A DNA stretch of 64,000 nucleotides from Prorocentrum cordatum (GCA_963575745.1 CAUYUJ010003892.1:442121-506120); one strand, 5' to 3'. Counted from the first letter of the stretch, positions 45,174 through 54,844 are shown. Made by a program: numbers and translations. Notes: generated by a model from the letters alone, not told the origin.

Positions 45174-46409
45174 GGCGGCGGCAGCGACGTAGAGGAGGAC
45201 GTGGAGGACGCCGAGATTACCGAGATCTCCCGGTTTCCGCTGCGGGACCACGTCAGAGCAACCGAGCTGGCCCTACAGCAAGACCAACTGCAGCGCTTGG
45301 ACCAGAAGGGCCGCCTCAGCTACGCCGATAAGCACTTGAAGAACCTCGACCGAGCGTGCAGCGGCATGCTGCAGCCCAGCTTTGCACTGCCAGCCAGCAG
45401 CGGCGCGCGGGAACATCAGGGCACGCGGCTGGACGAGACCTTCTCTGACATGCTCGCCCTACAGCGGCAAAGCATTGCGCTCCAAAAGAAGCAAGCGAGC
45501 CCGGATGGAGAGATCTTGCCCGATTCTGCGGACGACTGGCTCCCCAGCGGTGCTCCTCAGCCTGCTGCCGAGGACGCCCAACCAGAACTCGTTCCGCAGC
45601 TCTTGGCCATGCAGGGCCCGGCGGCTGTTGCGTGGAAGCTCGTCACTGATGCCCGCTGCACGGAGGAGCAGATTGACGCGGTGGCGTTGTTTGCGTTGTC
45701 TCTGCAGAAACGTTTTGACGGCAGACCAGACAAGACAACGCATCTCCTCCCCGTGGCGTCCGCGACAGGCAACCACAGCGCGATCTGGCTCGGTGGAGGC
45801 GGTGTCGGCAAGACGCGCACCCTCTCCAAAGTGGTGGAGCCGATGGCCATCACTTACTTCGGCGAGCAGGGGTACCTCGGCAAAGCGCAGTCCACCCACG
45901 CCGCACACAACCTCGGCCCGCGCGGCAGGACCATGCATTCCTCCAATGGCCTGCTCATGTCGGATTCCATGCAGACAGCCAGGCTGCGCCTGACCCCACA
46001 TACGCAGAAAAAGCTGGATCGCCTCACAGGCACACTCGGCGTCGACGTGATCGATGAGCTGGGTGCTGTGCCGGGGCCTTTGCTGCAAGCAGATGCACTG
46101 CGCACGACCTACGGCAGGGCGTTGCGCTACAACCTGGACCCCGCGAAGTACATGCGCCCGCAGGAGACGTGGGGACGCATGCCTGTGAAGATCTTGCGCG
46201 GGGACTTCTACCAGTTGCCGCCAGTCCCCGCCACCGCTTCCCTGCTGGCGCCTAACGCGGGCCAATCCTACGAACACCAACAGGGTAGGAAGTTGCTCGC
46301 CGACATCGAGTACGTCATCGATTTCGTGCAGATGCAGCGCTTTACAGACCCGTTGCAACTCGAGGTTCTCCACGCCATGAGAACTCCAGGCGGAAAAAAA
46401 GATCTCTGA
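45174..46409 (+). pseudogene. PIF1-like helicase domain, N-terminal part (E1)
   Basis: The frame is continuous with the preceding part except for the TGA at 45171. The first Met is at 45201, giving 402 aa. Walker A, GGGGVGKTRT, is at residues about 198-207 (45792). Walker B, VIDELGAVPG, is at about 283 (46047). Motif III, GDFYQLPPV, is at about 334 (46203). In between, AQSTHAAHNLGPRGRTMHSSNGLL resembles PIF1 motif Ia/Ic ('AxTGxAAxxIxGxTIHS'). These are the diagnostic motifs of the SF1B PIF1/Helitron helicase that unwinds DNA 5'-3'. A 7-A run at 46395 puts the frame out by one base, and the protein ends early (GGKKDL). A GAPQPA word lies in the linker at 45548. Confidence 0.82.
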
Positions 46410-47427
46410 CGAGAGCTGGCAGGCGATCGTCAAAACAGAGGTCGTTAGCCCTAGCGGTGCTGCTCAGCCTGCTGCCAGCAGCAGCGAAGCCGCTCAGCCA
46501 CCTCAGTGGGGCCCTCGGTTGCGTGCAGCACGAGGCTGGTACGAGTCGGCCTATTAGTGGCGCATCGTCTCTTACGCCATGCATGCACAGGCCAAGCTTG
46601 ATGCGCACGATGCTGGCCAGCTGCTCTTTTACGTCCCAGCAATCGACAGACCAGCTGCGCGCCTCGCGAAGCCTGATTACGACGAGATGCGCGCGGAGCC
46701 CAACATCGGCGCTACCGCAAAAATGCCGGGGCTGCTACCGCTCTTCGTTGGCATGGAGGTCATCCTGACAGAATCCGTCTTGCCGCCGAAGTATGTCCGT
46801 GGCGCGCCAGGCAAAGTGGTAGGCATAGAGCTGCACGCTCTGGAGCCTCCGGTGGAGGGCCGCCCGTCCATTGTCTCGGACGGTGTGGTCGTGCTCTACT
46901 ACATGCCAAAGGCCGTCTATGCCAAGATCGATGACAGCGATGAGCTTTTCTTGAAGGCCGCGCCGGTGACAGCTGGCAGTGCTTCTCAGCCTGCCGGCCC
47001 CGACCTGCGCGGAGTGCTCGCGATCACCCCGCAGGCGCGCCCCTGGAAGTTCAAAGCGAAGACAGGTGGCCCGGCCATCGCGGTGTCCAGGACGCAGTTG
47101 ACCGTGCTGCCCAAAAAGCAGGGGACTCTGCATGGCGTCCATGGCAAGACGACGGACCCAGGCTTCATCGTGCACTGGACGTTTCCGCCAGGACTCAAGA
47201 AGGAGTCCATTTGGCTTGCCTACTACGTCAGCCTGTCGCGCCCCAGAAGCTTCAACCAACTCTTGAGCCACGGCTTGCCTGACCGGAGCATCATCGAATC
47301 CGGCCCCCCGGACCAGATCGCCAAGGCCTTCGCCGAGCTCTTCGCGGACAAGATTGCCGCGACGAAGATCGCTTGCGCGAAGGCCCGACAGCAACTGGAT
47401 GGCCTGCGCGAGCTTGAGGAGCCATGA
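46400..47427 (+). pseudogene. PIF1-like helicase domain, C-terminal part (E1)
   Basis: Continues the helicase one frame over (KISDESWQAIVKTEV). A word copy (SGAAQPA) lies at 46452. An in-frame TAG follows at about 46555 (WYESAY-stop-WRIVSYAMH). The frame is open from the Met at 46579 to TGA 47425-47427 (282 aa). GLLPLFVGMEVILTESV and the later FIVHWTFPPG...WLAYYVSLSRPRSFNQLL fit the helicase C-terminus: 'MxVxLxxN' and motif VI 'YVALSRxxS'. A second word (SASQPA) lies at about 46978. The protein end, RELEEP, is the natural end of the giant protein. With one frameshift and two stops, this E1 copy cannot make one polypeptide as read. Confidence 0.78.
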
Positions 47428-47429
47428 GA

Positions 47430-47681
47430 TGCAGGTTGCGTTGTGGCGGTGCTGTTCAGTCTGTCCGTCTGCATTCGCGTGGTGCTTCTCAGCCTGCATG
47501 CGCGTGGTGCTTCTCCGCCTGCGCTCGTGTGCAGCTGTGCGCGGTGAGCCTGCACGTGTCGCGGAATGCTTTTCAGCCTGCGCGTGTCTGCAATGCTTCT
47601 CAACCTGCACGCTTTGCACGGGAAAAAATCAAACTGCGAGTGTTACTGCTGCTGCATGCCTCCAGCTATGCTACTACATAT
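47430..47681. repeat. Cluster of the CTTCTCAGCCTGC word at the E1 3' end
   Basis: Variants of GGTGCTTCTCAGCCTGC occur at about 47451, 47482, 47506, 47568 and 47597, spaced 25-60 bp, between the helicase stop codon and the element end. No frame is open across the cluster. Confidence 0.85.
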
Positions 47682-47829
47682 CGCTGTTAGGTTGCTTTGC
47701 CGGGATAATTTACCTAACAGCGAAGACTGATAGGTTTCTAGTGGTGTAAAAAGAGCTCACAGATCACTCCACAGGGGGGTCCGGGCAGGTGTTGGGGCGT
47801 TTCCGGGCGGCATGAGCCGGGCTCGTTTT

Positions 47830-48262
47830 TCACCAACAGTCACACACTTCGTGCTCTTCGCCTTCCCAGAACTCCATTCCCAGGCCACATTCTGGGGGCC
47901 GGATGCAACTGTAGGCCACTTCGTGCTCTTCGACATCCCAGAACGCCATTCCCGGGCCACATTCTGGGGGGCCGGATGCAACTGTAGGCCACTTCGTGCT
48001 CTTCGACATCCCAGAACGCCATTCCCGGGCCACATTCTGGGGGGCCGGATGCAACTGTAGGCCACATCGTGCTCTTCGACATCCCAGAACGCCATTCCCG
48101 GGCCACATTCTGGATGCCCGGAGCCAACTGTAGGCCACTTCGTGTTCTTCCATTTCCCAGAACTCCATTCCCGGGCCACATTTTGGATGCCCGGAGCCAA
48201 CTGTAAGCCACTTCGTGCTCTTCGAGTTCCCAGAACTCCATTCCTGGGCTACATTTTTGGAA
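47830..48262 (+). repeat. 73-bp tandem array of E2, about six units
   Basis: Same unit and orientation as 30140-30555. Units alternate between GGATGCAACTGTAGG and GGAGCCAACTGTAGG variants. Confidence 0.93.
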
Positions 48263-48480
48263 TGCCAGCAATAAATTAGATTAAGACAAAAACAAAAAAA
48301 AAAAAAGGAAAAAAAAAAAAAAAACGACCCAAGACGGAAACAAAAGAAAACAAGCAAACGGGACCACCTACCAATCAACCAACCCCTCCACACCATACAA
48401 AACACAAACGTCAAACACCATCCGAAACAATCGCCAACTTCAAGACCACTCCTGGTCCTCGAGTTCCCAGAAACACCTTG
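48263..48480. other. A/C-rich, T-poor stretch
   Basis: Long A runs with G or C interruptions (48293-48325), then AC-rich sequence with almost no T. It ends with a further 73-bp-unit fragment at 48448-48495. No gene. Confidence 0.7.
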
Positions 48481-48625
48481 CCGGGCAACATTTTGAATAG
48501 CCAGACGCTTCATATTCCTTCCGCCACAGCTGTGTTTGGTTCAGGACTTGCTAGTGACACTGCAGTCCTCTGCATTCAATTGGCCACTACATTCAATCAC
48601 TGCAGTCCACTGAGTTTTGATTGCA

Positions 48626-50812
48626 ATGGCGTTCCCCTGGCCGTACCCCCATGTCCAACGTTCATCCGCAGCCTCTGCTCCGCGAGGCTCGTCCGAAGTG
48701 TCGCCGCCTCGCGGTGCTTCTCAGCCTGCGCCGCCTCGCGGTGCTGCTCAGCCTGCGGAGGAAGGTGGACAGACGCCTGGTTCTGGCGCTGTGCAGCCTG
48801 CGTCTTTCACGGTCGCCTCGTTCAATTTCGGGTTCGAGCAGGGCATGAAGACTGGTAAGCAGGCGGCCACTCACTGCGCTAACTTCGGAAGGTTGTGCGC
48901 CAAGATAGTGGAGACCGCTGATGCTGATATGGTCTGTGGCTGCGAGGTCGGTGCGCTCCGTGAAGGCTTTCGCCGAGCAGGGATCAACGTGACAGACGTC
49001 CTCAGTAAGCCTTTCGGTGATGGCATTCGCTTCTTGGAGGTCGACAACTACTTGACTCTCTGGGGGTTCCGCGGTGCTTCTCAGCCTGCGGAACTGACTC
49101 TGTGCGAAGACAGAAAAGTTTACAGGCCTCCTAGCGGCCGAGATATTGATGCTGTTATTTCACATTTTGAGGTGAACAAACCAGGCCATGACAAGTTCCA
49201 CGTGGTGATCGCCAACATGCACATCGTGTGCGGCAAGAAACCGCCGAGCATCCAGACTCGAAAGTGGACAGTTCGCCATCTCCGCTTGCACCTGGACGGC
49301 CTGGCCAAGATTCTTGAGAATCTAAACGAGGCAGTCGTTGTGCTTGTAGTCGGCGACGACAACCTCACTTTCCAGGAGGCGCGGGAGGCTACCAGCGCGA
49401 GCAGAACGACGAGAAGGTATGGGAGGTCCATGCCACTCCGGCCGACCTCAAAGGCGACCACGTCGCGGTCTGCGGAGCAGTCGCCCGTTTCTGCTCCATT
49501 GCCGATGGCGCGTCTTTTACGGATCGTGGCATGCGCAACGACGCACACGATGCGGTGGCGGTTGTGCTCACTCTCCCTGGTGCTATTCAGCCTGGGGAGA
49601 GCAAGAGGCGGAAAATTGTCGTCGAAAACGTCTCCGACGCCGACATCAGCGTACAGGCGGACCGCGAGTCTTCTGTGCATTGGGATCGGTCGCCGAGTTC
49701 TGCTCCTCCGCTTTCACCGACTTCACCGGGCGATCCCGACTACGTCGAGGATGTCGTTCAGAATCGCGCGGACGACTTGCACAGGGAGCTGAGGAAGCTT
49801 TGGGACGACAGGTACGACGAGGAGTACGATCCGAAAGTCCTCCATCATCTCAGTCTCTTGCTTTTCAAAAAAGAGGAAGTCCACGGAGCCAGCGGACACT
49901 GATCCAGCTGGCGCTCCTCAGCCTGGCTCGGAATATGACACGGCCTTTGCGTCTCAGGAGGAGACTGGCCGAGCCATTCTCTCTGTCCTTAAGCTTCGAC
50001 ATGACTTTCTGCGGAGCAAGAACATCGACGACATGCGCTACGTTCTCACGGAGCCTGAGCGCCAGAAATTGGTCAGAGTAGCTCGCGACCAGTACGAGCA
50101 GTCGCGGCAGCAGCGTGCGCTTCAGGAACGGGATATCGAAAAGGGAAAAGCGAAAGGCAAGTCTGCGCCACAAGGGGGCCATGCGGTTCCGCAGGGTCCG
50201 AACAAAGGGCCAGGCGGTAAGAAAGGTTCTCACGGTGCTTCTCAGCCTGCGGAAAAAGGTGGCCAGGCCAAGGGTGCAGGTCTGGGTAGCGTCGCCAAGT
50301 TTGTGAAAGACCAGAAGCGTAAGCGGTGGCATCGCCATTTGCAACGTGTGGCCGGTACCAAACAGATCTGGGAGGTGCTGGCCTTCTCAGGGCGCTTCGA
50401 CGTTGATTGGTTAACGCAAGCGTTGCAAGCTGATCACAGTGAGGGCCGTGATGCAGCAGTTCCCGAGGAAGCTCTGCGTCAACAGCGGCGCCGGCTGCAC
50501 CACCAGAAGGCCGAGGCCATCGCGCGCTACAACGAGGGGGAGCGGCTTTCCCGCCATCTGTCTGCCCAGGCTGGCCAGCCAAAGCCGAACTTCACGCGCA
50601 GGCAGCTGGACGTGTTGCAGATGTTTGAGAGCGGAGCGCTGCTTCAAATCCGCAACCAAGCGATTCTGGCGTGCGGGCACGGCCGTCTGTTCAGGGGCGA
50701 TGGCGACTACCTGGACATCGGCGGCAGCACTGGCGGTGGCTCCAGGCGCATCATCGATTCTTGGCAGCCGCCGGACTGGCGTGACTTCCTCCAAGACGAT
50801 CAGGACATCTGA
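48626..50812 (+). pseudogene. EEP-type (APE-like) endonuclease of E2, two frameshifts
   Basis: Start at ATG 48626 (MAFPWPYP; an upstream Met at 48617 is possible). An N-terminal linker holds four word copies (PPRGASQPAPPRGAAQPA and others, 48700-48810). The catalytic pattern of the endonuclease/exonuclease/phosphatase family follows: FTVASFNFG (Asn), MVCGCEVGALREGF (Glu, about residue 109 from 48617), FHVVIANMHIV, VVVLVVGDDNLT (metal-binding Asp/Asn at about 246) and, after a frame change at about 49378, RGMRNDAHDAVAVVL (Asp-His). A second frame change occurs at the A run near 49866. After it the protein continues with a basic KKRKS stretch, a GAPQPG word and a C-terminal region (RDQYEQSRQQRALQERDIEK...) to the stop at 50810-50812. 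Helentron-type elements carry an EEP domain fused to Rep/helicase; here it is a separate gene. The C-terminal 300 aa are unrecognised. Confidence 0.68.
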
Positions 50813-50835
50813 GTTTTGCAAGTCTCCCTGCCCGC

Positions 50836-51070
50836 GGTGCTTCTCAGCCTGCGGTCTGCCGCTCTCCAGCTGCGGTCACGAGCAGTAGTGTTCGAAAGCA
50901 TGCGAGTTCCTGCGGTGCTTCTCAGCCTGCAGGTTTCGCAGCCTGCGCTCTGCAGTACAAGTGCTTTTCAGCATGCGACATCCTGCGGTGCTTCTCAGCC
51001 TGCAGGGTTCGCTACGTGCGGTTTGCAATGCATTCCTTTTCAGTATGCGAGTTCCTGCGGTGTTTCTCAG
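50836..51070. repeat. Noncoding cluster of the GGTGCTTCTCAGCCTGC word
   Basis: GAGTTCCTGCGGTGCTTCTC-type units occur at about 50837, 50914, 50987 and 51059, a spacing of roughly 73-77 bp, with a truncated copy at 50962. Stops occur in all frames. Confidence 0.85.
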
Positions 51071-51356
51071 GCTGCAGGGCTCCGAGGCTCTTCGCTTCGA
51101 TGCCAATGTTTTCAGACACCGTAGCTCCGTTCCGTAAACGTCTTCCAAGATCCGCTCGCAACCTTTTGCAGCTGGCTGTCTGCACGCTTCGCCGGCTTTT
51201 GCTGCGCGGACAATTTTCTCACACACGTCAGCGCCGTTTGTAGGCGTCAGACAAACATGTAGACATTCACGAAGGGCTTAGTCTGTATATCGTCACATCA
51301 TTACATACGCAGTCGTCGAACACATCGGTGTACATTCAGCGCTTTGTCCTTCTACA
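50946..51356 (+). repeat. Direct duplicate within E2, copy 1
   Basis: The sequence from GCGCTCTGCAGTACAAGTGC to CTTTGTCCTTCTA is repeated at 53780-54225 with few differences. It includes CCGTAGCTCCGTTCCGTAAA and ACATGTAGACATTCACGAAG. It follows the EEP gene as the other copy follows the 298-aa gene, so it may be a shared 3' UTR or terminator region. Confidence 0.9.
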
Positions 51357-51408
51357 GCATTCTTTCCGTTGATAACAGTGTTCTGATGGGTTCGCTTCGT
51401 TCTAAAGC

Positions 51409-51453
51409 GTTGATAGCAGTGTCTCGTTTGCGGACAACTCATTCTATATCAAC
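51409..51453. repeat. 45-bp GTTGATA/TATCAAC module, copy 2
   Basis: GTTGATAGCAGTGTCTCGTTTG head and TATCAAC tail, 45 bp. Confidence 0.85.
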
Positions 51454-51736
51454 TCACTGATACCGAGTTTCCTTTCACCATAAGTGAATGCATACCAGTG
51501 TATGTTGGTTACTACAAAAGTTGGTTCCTACAACCGACTTCATGATCGCTATCATCATCGCAGATTTCACTCATCCTCATCACCACGACTGGTTCACGTT
51601 GGCCTGCGGTGCTTCTCAGCCTGCAGTTCCTTTCGTTACACTGTAGTTGAAGCCGTTCATGGCAGTGACTCGTTTAAAGACAACTTTAGTATTGGTGGAA
51701 GTGTCGATAGCAGCGTTTCTTTTTAATTATACAAGC

Positions 51737-51781
51737 GTTGATAGCAGTGTCTCGTTTGTGGACAACTCATTATATATCAAC
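51737..51781. repeat. 45-bp GTTGATA/TATCAAC module, copy 3
   Basis: Same head and tail as copy 2. The middle differs by a few bases. Confidence 0.85.
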
Positions 51782-52124
51782 TCATTCATACAGAGTTTCC
51801 TTTTCGCAGCAAGAGAATGCACAGCAGTGTATCTGCATTACTGGCCCCCACTCCATTATCACTATCATCATCAACGATTTCCTACACGCGTGTGCGCGGC
51901 GGTCGCCATGAGTGAAAAGTTTGCAGAGACTTCTCGCATTGATACCCATGGGTCACTTCAGAGTGAACTCATTTGTGATCTTCTTTCATTGGAAGTTGAA
52001 TCGGTTGATGGCAGTGCCTCGTTTAAACTCCACTTTGGTATTGCTAGTAGTGTCAATGCCAGCGTCTCTTTTTAATTGTGCAAGCGTTGATAGCAGTGTC
52101 TCGTTTGTGGTTAGTTATAACAGC

Positions 52125-52169
52125 GTTGATAGCAGTGTCTCGTTTGCGGACACCTCATTGTACATCAAC
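52125..52169. repeat. 45-bp GTTGATA/ATCAAC module, copy 4
   Basis: Head identical; the tail reads TACATCAAC. A headless half copy (GTTGATAGCAGTGTCTCGTTTG) precedes it at 52086. Confidence 0.8.
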
Positions 52170-52495
52170 TCGCTGATGCCGGGTTTCCTATCATCACCAT
52201 CATCATCATCCTTAACCTCCTCTACGAAAAAAGGTTTGGCCAGGAGGTTTTTACCCGCGGTCGTTCCCACCATGGAGAAGAAAGACTTGTTACAAATGAA
52301 AACGCGACGGGATCCGTAGCCACATGTTTGCTCGAGTTTCACCTGGCCGTCCAGCCGCGGCGGTGCTCCTCAGCCTGCCTTGTCACAATGCCAGCACGCG
52401 GCTAGGCATCGCCCCCGCCACCCCCGGCCCCGTGCGATGGCCCGTGGGAGATTCTGCCGGATCCGCCCGCACCGACTCCTCAGCCAGGTGTCGAC

Positions 52496-53392
52496 GTGGT
52501 CATTGAGCAGGCTCACCTCGAAGACATCCGCCGTACACCAGGGATGGGCGGCAAGACCGCCTGCCAGTGGCAGCGCGCGCTGCGCGCCGAGTGCATTGTC
52601 AACAACTTGTCGTTCAAAGACGTAACAAACGACCCGTCCTACGACTGGAAGCAACTGCTTCGGTCTGCCGCTCCGGGTTTCGCTAAGCGCATAATCGGGC
52701 AGGGCATCGCCCAGGTTCTCTTTCGCATCATCGAGACAGAGCGCGACCCTAACTACTCCAACACGGATGGCCACGGCAGGCACTTCTTCGAGTTCCGTCG
52801 TGCAGACGGTTCAGCCATGCGCCTGCATTACCATACGAACGGCCGACCCGATGAGCCCACCTATGTCGGTCCACCACGCGCCGTTGCTCAGCCTGCCGTG
52901 CCTGAGCCTGGCGCTGCTCAGCCTCATGTTCCTCGTGGCGGCGCTGCTCAGACTGCCGTGCCTGACGGTGGCGCTGCTCAGCCTGCCGAGACTGGCGGTG
53001 ATGCCCCACTGCTCTTCACACAGGAGCACCTGCAAGAGGCAGCCTGCACGCGCCAGATTGTGGGCCGCGACGAAGCCAGCGCCGCTCTCCAATCGCTGTT
53101 GCACTACCACCATGGCGAGACTGCCCCAGGTGCTGTTGACATCACCGATGGCTCAGCATTTGACTGGCTTCGATGGGTGGCACATATCGAAGGTGCGCGC
53201 GACGTCATCCGCAATGGCGCCCACAGGGTCTACGCTGTCCGCTGGAATCCGCACTGGGCTCCAGAGGCCGTCTTCTGCTACGGCAACAACACCTACAGCA
53301 CACTGGTGCCCCGCAAATCGCGCTACACAGGCTCGTGGAGCCACGCGCGAATTGTGACTCACCGGAACGCCAATTGGGTGACCGAACCGTAG
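52496..53392 (+). CDS. Unrecognised 298-aa protein of E2
   Basis: Open from ATG 52496 to the stop at 53390-53392. The frame is also open just upstream (PTPQPGVDVVIEQ), so the true start may lie before it or be joined by splicing. Two parts are separated by a linker with four word-like repeats (RAVAQPAVPEPGAAQPHVPR, GGAAQTAVPDGGAAQPA; residues about 122-162). The N-terminal part is basic with RRTPGMGGKTACQWQRAL and GHGRHFFEFRRADGSAMRLH. The C-terminal part (from LLFTQEHLQEAACTRQIVG to RIVTHRNANWVTEP) is rich in Trp and Tyr. I recognise no family. Its position in a transposon after an endonuclease suggests an accessory mobility factor, but that is only inference. No second copy is in the window. 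Confidence 0.55.
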   Translation: MVIEQAHLEDIRRTPGMGGKTACQWQRALRAECIVNNLSFKDVTNDPSYDWKQLLRSAAPGFAKRIIGQGIAQVLFRIIETERDPNYSNTDGHGRHFFEFRRADGSAMRLHYHTNGRPDEPTYVGPPRAVAQPAVPEPGAAQPHVPRGGAAQTAVPDGGAAQPAETGGDAPLLFTQEHLQEAACTRQIVGRDEASAALQSLLHYHHGETAPGAVDITDGSAFDWLRWVAHIEGARDVIRNGAHRVYAVRWNPHWAPEAVFCYGNNTYSTLVPRKSRYTGSWSHARIVTHRNANWVTEP

Positions 53393-53399
53393 CTATCTG

Positions 53400-53779
53400 C
53401 GGCCCCTGTGGCAGCTACGCCGAGGCTGGTGTTGCGGGATCAAATAACCTGGGAGTGATCTCTGGCAAACGAGATGTGGTGCTTCTCAGCCTGCACTCAT
53501 GTGACACGCAATGCCGTGCCCTACAATCGCGTGGTGTTTCTCAGCCTGCACTCGCAGGTCCTTCGGAGGTCAATTGTTATGAGTTCGGCACGGTCTCGGT
53601 CAAGTACAGCGTGCTGTGGGGATCCCGAGATGGGGCCTGGCTCAAGGTGCTCAAGACGTACTTGAGTGTCCCAGAGCCGGAGTGCCAGCTGATCCTCGGG
53701 AGTTGGAACGGCATTTTCAGGCCGTGGCCGGACACGTTCTGGATCAGGACGGGGGGGTCCGAGCCCGAGATAGTTGCTA
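53400..53779. other. Spacer after the 298-aa gene
   Basis: Word copies occur at about 53479 and 53531 (GTGGTGxTTCTCAGCCTGCACTC, the two 52 bp apart). A short stretch translating to YSVLWGSRDGAWLKVLKTYL lies at about 53600-53665; it resembles nothing I recognise. Confidence 0.5.
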
Positions 53780-54225
53780 GCGCTCTGCAGTACAAGTGCT
53801 TTTCAGCATGCGACATCCTGCGGTGCTTCTCAGCCTGCAGGGTTCGCAGCGTGCGGTTTGCAATGCATTCCTTTTCAGTATGCGAGTTCCTGCGGTGTTT
53901 CTCAGGTTGCAGGGCTCCGAGGCTCTTCCCTTCGATGCCAATGTTTTCAGACACCGTAGCTCCGTTCCGTAAACATCTTCCAAGAGCCGCTCTCAACTTT
54001 TTGCAGCTGGCGGTCTGCAGACGTAGTCTGTCTCAGCATGCGAGCTCCCGCACGCTTCGCCGGCTTTTGCTGCGCGGACAATTTTCTCACACACGTCAGC
54101 GCCGTTTGTAGGCGTCAGAAAAACATGTAGACATTCACGAAGGGCACAGTCTGTATATCGTCACATCATTACATACGCAGTCGTCGAACACATCGGTGTA
54201 CATTCAGTCGCTTTTGTCCTTCTAG
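53780..54225 (+). repeat. Direct duplicate within E2, copy 2
   Basis: Matches 50946-51356, with an extra segment of about 36 bp (GTAGTCTGTCTCAGCATGCG, about 54021-54052). Confidence 0.9.
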
Positions 54226-54234
54226 CTGGTCCCG

Positions 54235-54530
54235 CTTCGTGCTGAGGCGGAGGCTGAAGGCAGGCAGAGGCTGAGGCAGGCAGAGGCCTGAGGCCGAGGC
54301 CGACGGCAGACTAGGCATAGGCCAGAAGCAGGCTGGGCAGAGGCATAGCAGGCTGAGGCTGAGGCTGAGGCTGATGCAGGCTGAGGCTGAGGCAGGCTGA
54401 GGCTGAGGCCGAGGCCAAAGGCAGACTGATGCTGAGGCTAAAGCAGGCTGAGGCTGAGGCTGAGGCAGGCTGAGGCTGAGGCAGGCGGAGGCTGAGGCTG
54501 AGGCAGGCTGAGGCTGAGGCTGTGACTGCG
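54235..54530 (-). repeat. AGGCTG array at the E2 3' end
   Basis: The reverse complement of the E0 CAGCCT array, about 300 bp, followed by GACTGCGACTGCCGTTGCCA as in the E0 left interior (GTGGCAACGGCAGTCGCAGTC). Confidence 0.92.
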
Positions 54531-54844
54531 ACTGCCGTTGCCACTGCGACTGTCCTCGCGAATGCGACAACGACTGCGAGAACAGCAGAAATCTACAACT
54601 GGATTCTCATCCGAATCTTAAGGGGAATGCTTCCAGATATGCCCAACACATGGCTGTTAGTTAACCCTCTATGCCGGGATAAATTTTCTTTTGGGTGTTG
54701 TATAACCCTAACAGCGAAGGACTGATAGGTTTCTAGTGGTCTCAAAAAGCTCACAAACACTAAACCACATGGGGGGTCCGGTGCAGGTGTTGGGGAGTTG
54801 CCGGGCGGCAGGGTGCCGGGCTCGTTTTTCACCAACAGTCACAC

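Larger units (their letters stand above)
30017..47704 (+). mobile_element. E1: 17.7-kb Helitron-like element
   Basis: It begins TACCTAACAGCGAAGACTGATAGG (about 30017) and ends TCGCTGTTAGGTTGCTTTGCCGGG (about 47682-47704), so CCTAACAGCGA is inverted at its two ends. The same two signals bound the interior of E0. Contents in order: leader with the 73-bp array, GAG-rich tract, CT-rich leader, RPA-like gene, then a giant Rep/helicase gene with several breaks. All genes point the same way. The next element starts within about 10 bp of its end. I saw no clean target duplication, and the outer inverted repeats of E0 are absent. Alternatively E1 and E2 are two halves of one 24.7-kb unit, of which E3 is the start of a second tandem copy. 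Confidence 0.7.
51357..52323. other. Spacer with 45-bp modules, no gene called
   Basis: Contains three 45-bp GTTGATA modules plus a partial one at 52086, a word copy at 51609, and short CATCAT-rich segments after the modules (51551, 51857, 52186). A short frame from ATG 52272 in the context ACCATGG ends after 15 codons. Confidence 0.6.
47705..54668 (+). mobile_element. E2: 7.0-kb element with EEP endonuclease gene
   Basis: It starts TTTACCTAACAGCGAAGACTGATAGG immediately after E1. It ends near ATGGCTGTTAGTTAACCCTCTATGCCGGGA (54648-54676), a diverged form of the E1/E0 end. Contents: leader and 73-bp array, A-rich stretch, EEP gene, repeat-rich spacer, an unrecognised 298-aa gene, and the AGGCTG array followed by a segment matching the left interior of E0 (CTACAACTGGATTCTCATC, TTAAGGGGAATGCTTCCAGATATG). 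E2 thus has the same plan as E0 in reverse, with genes in place of the deleted middle. Confidence 0.7.

Noticed and set aside
48626-50812. EEP gene as the first part of a LINE retrotransposon
   Set aside because: No reverse-transcriptase motif (such as a Y/F-x-D-D box in context) was found downstream, and the gene lies inside an element delimited by CCTAACAGCGA signals.
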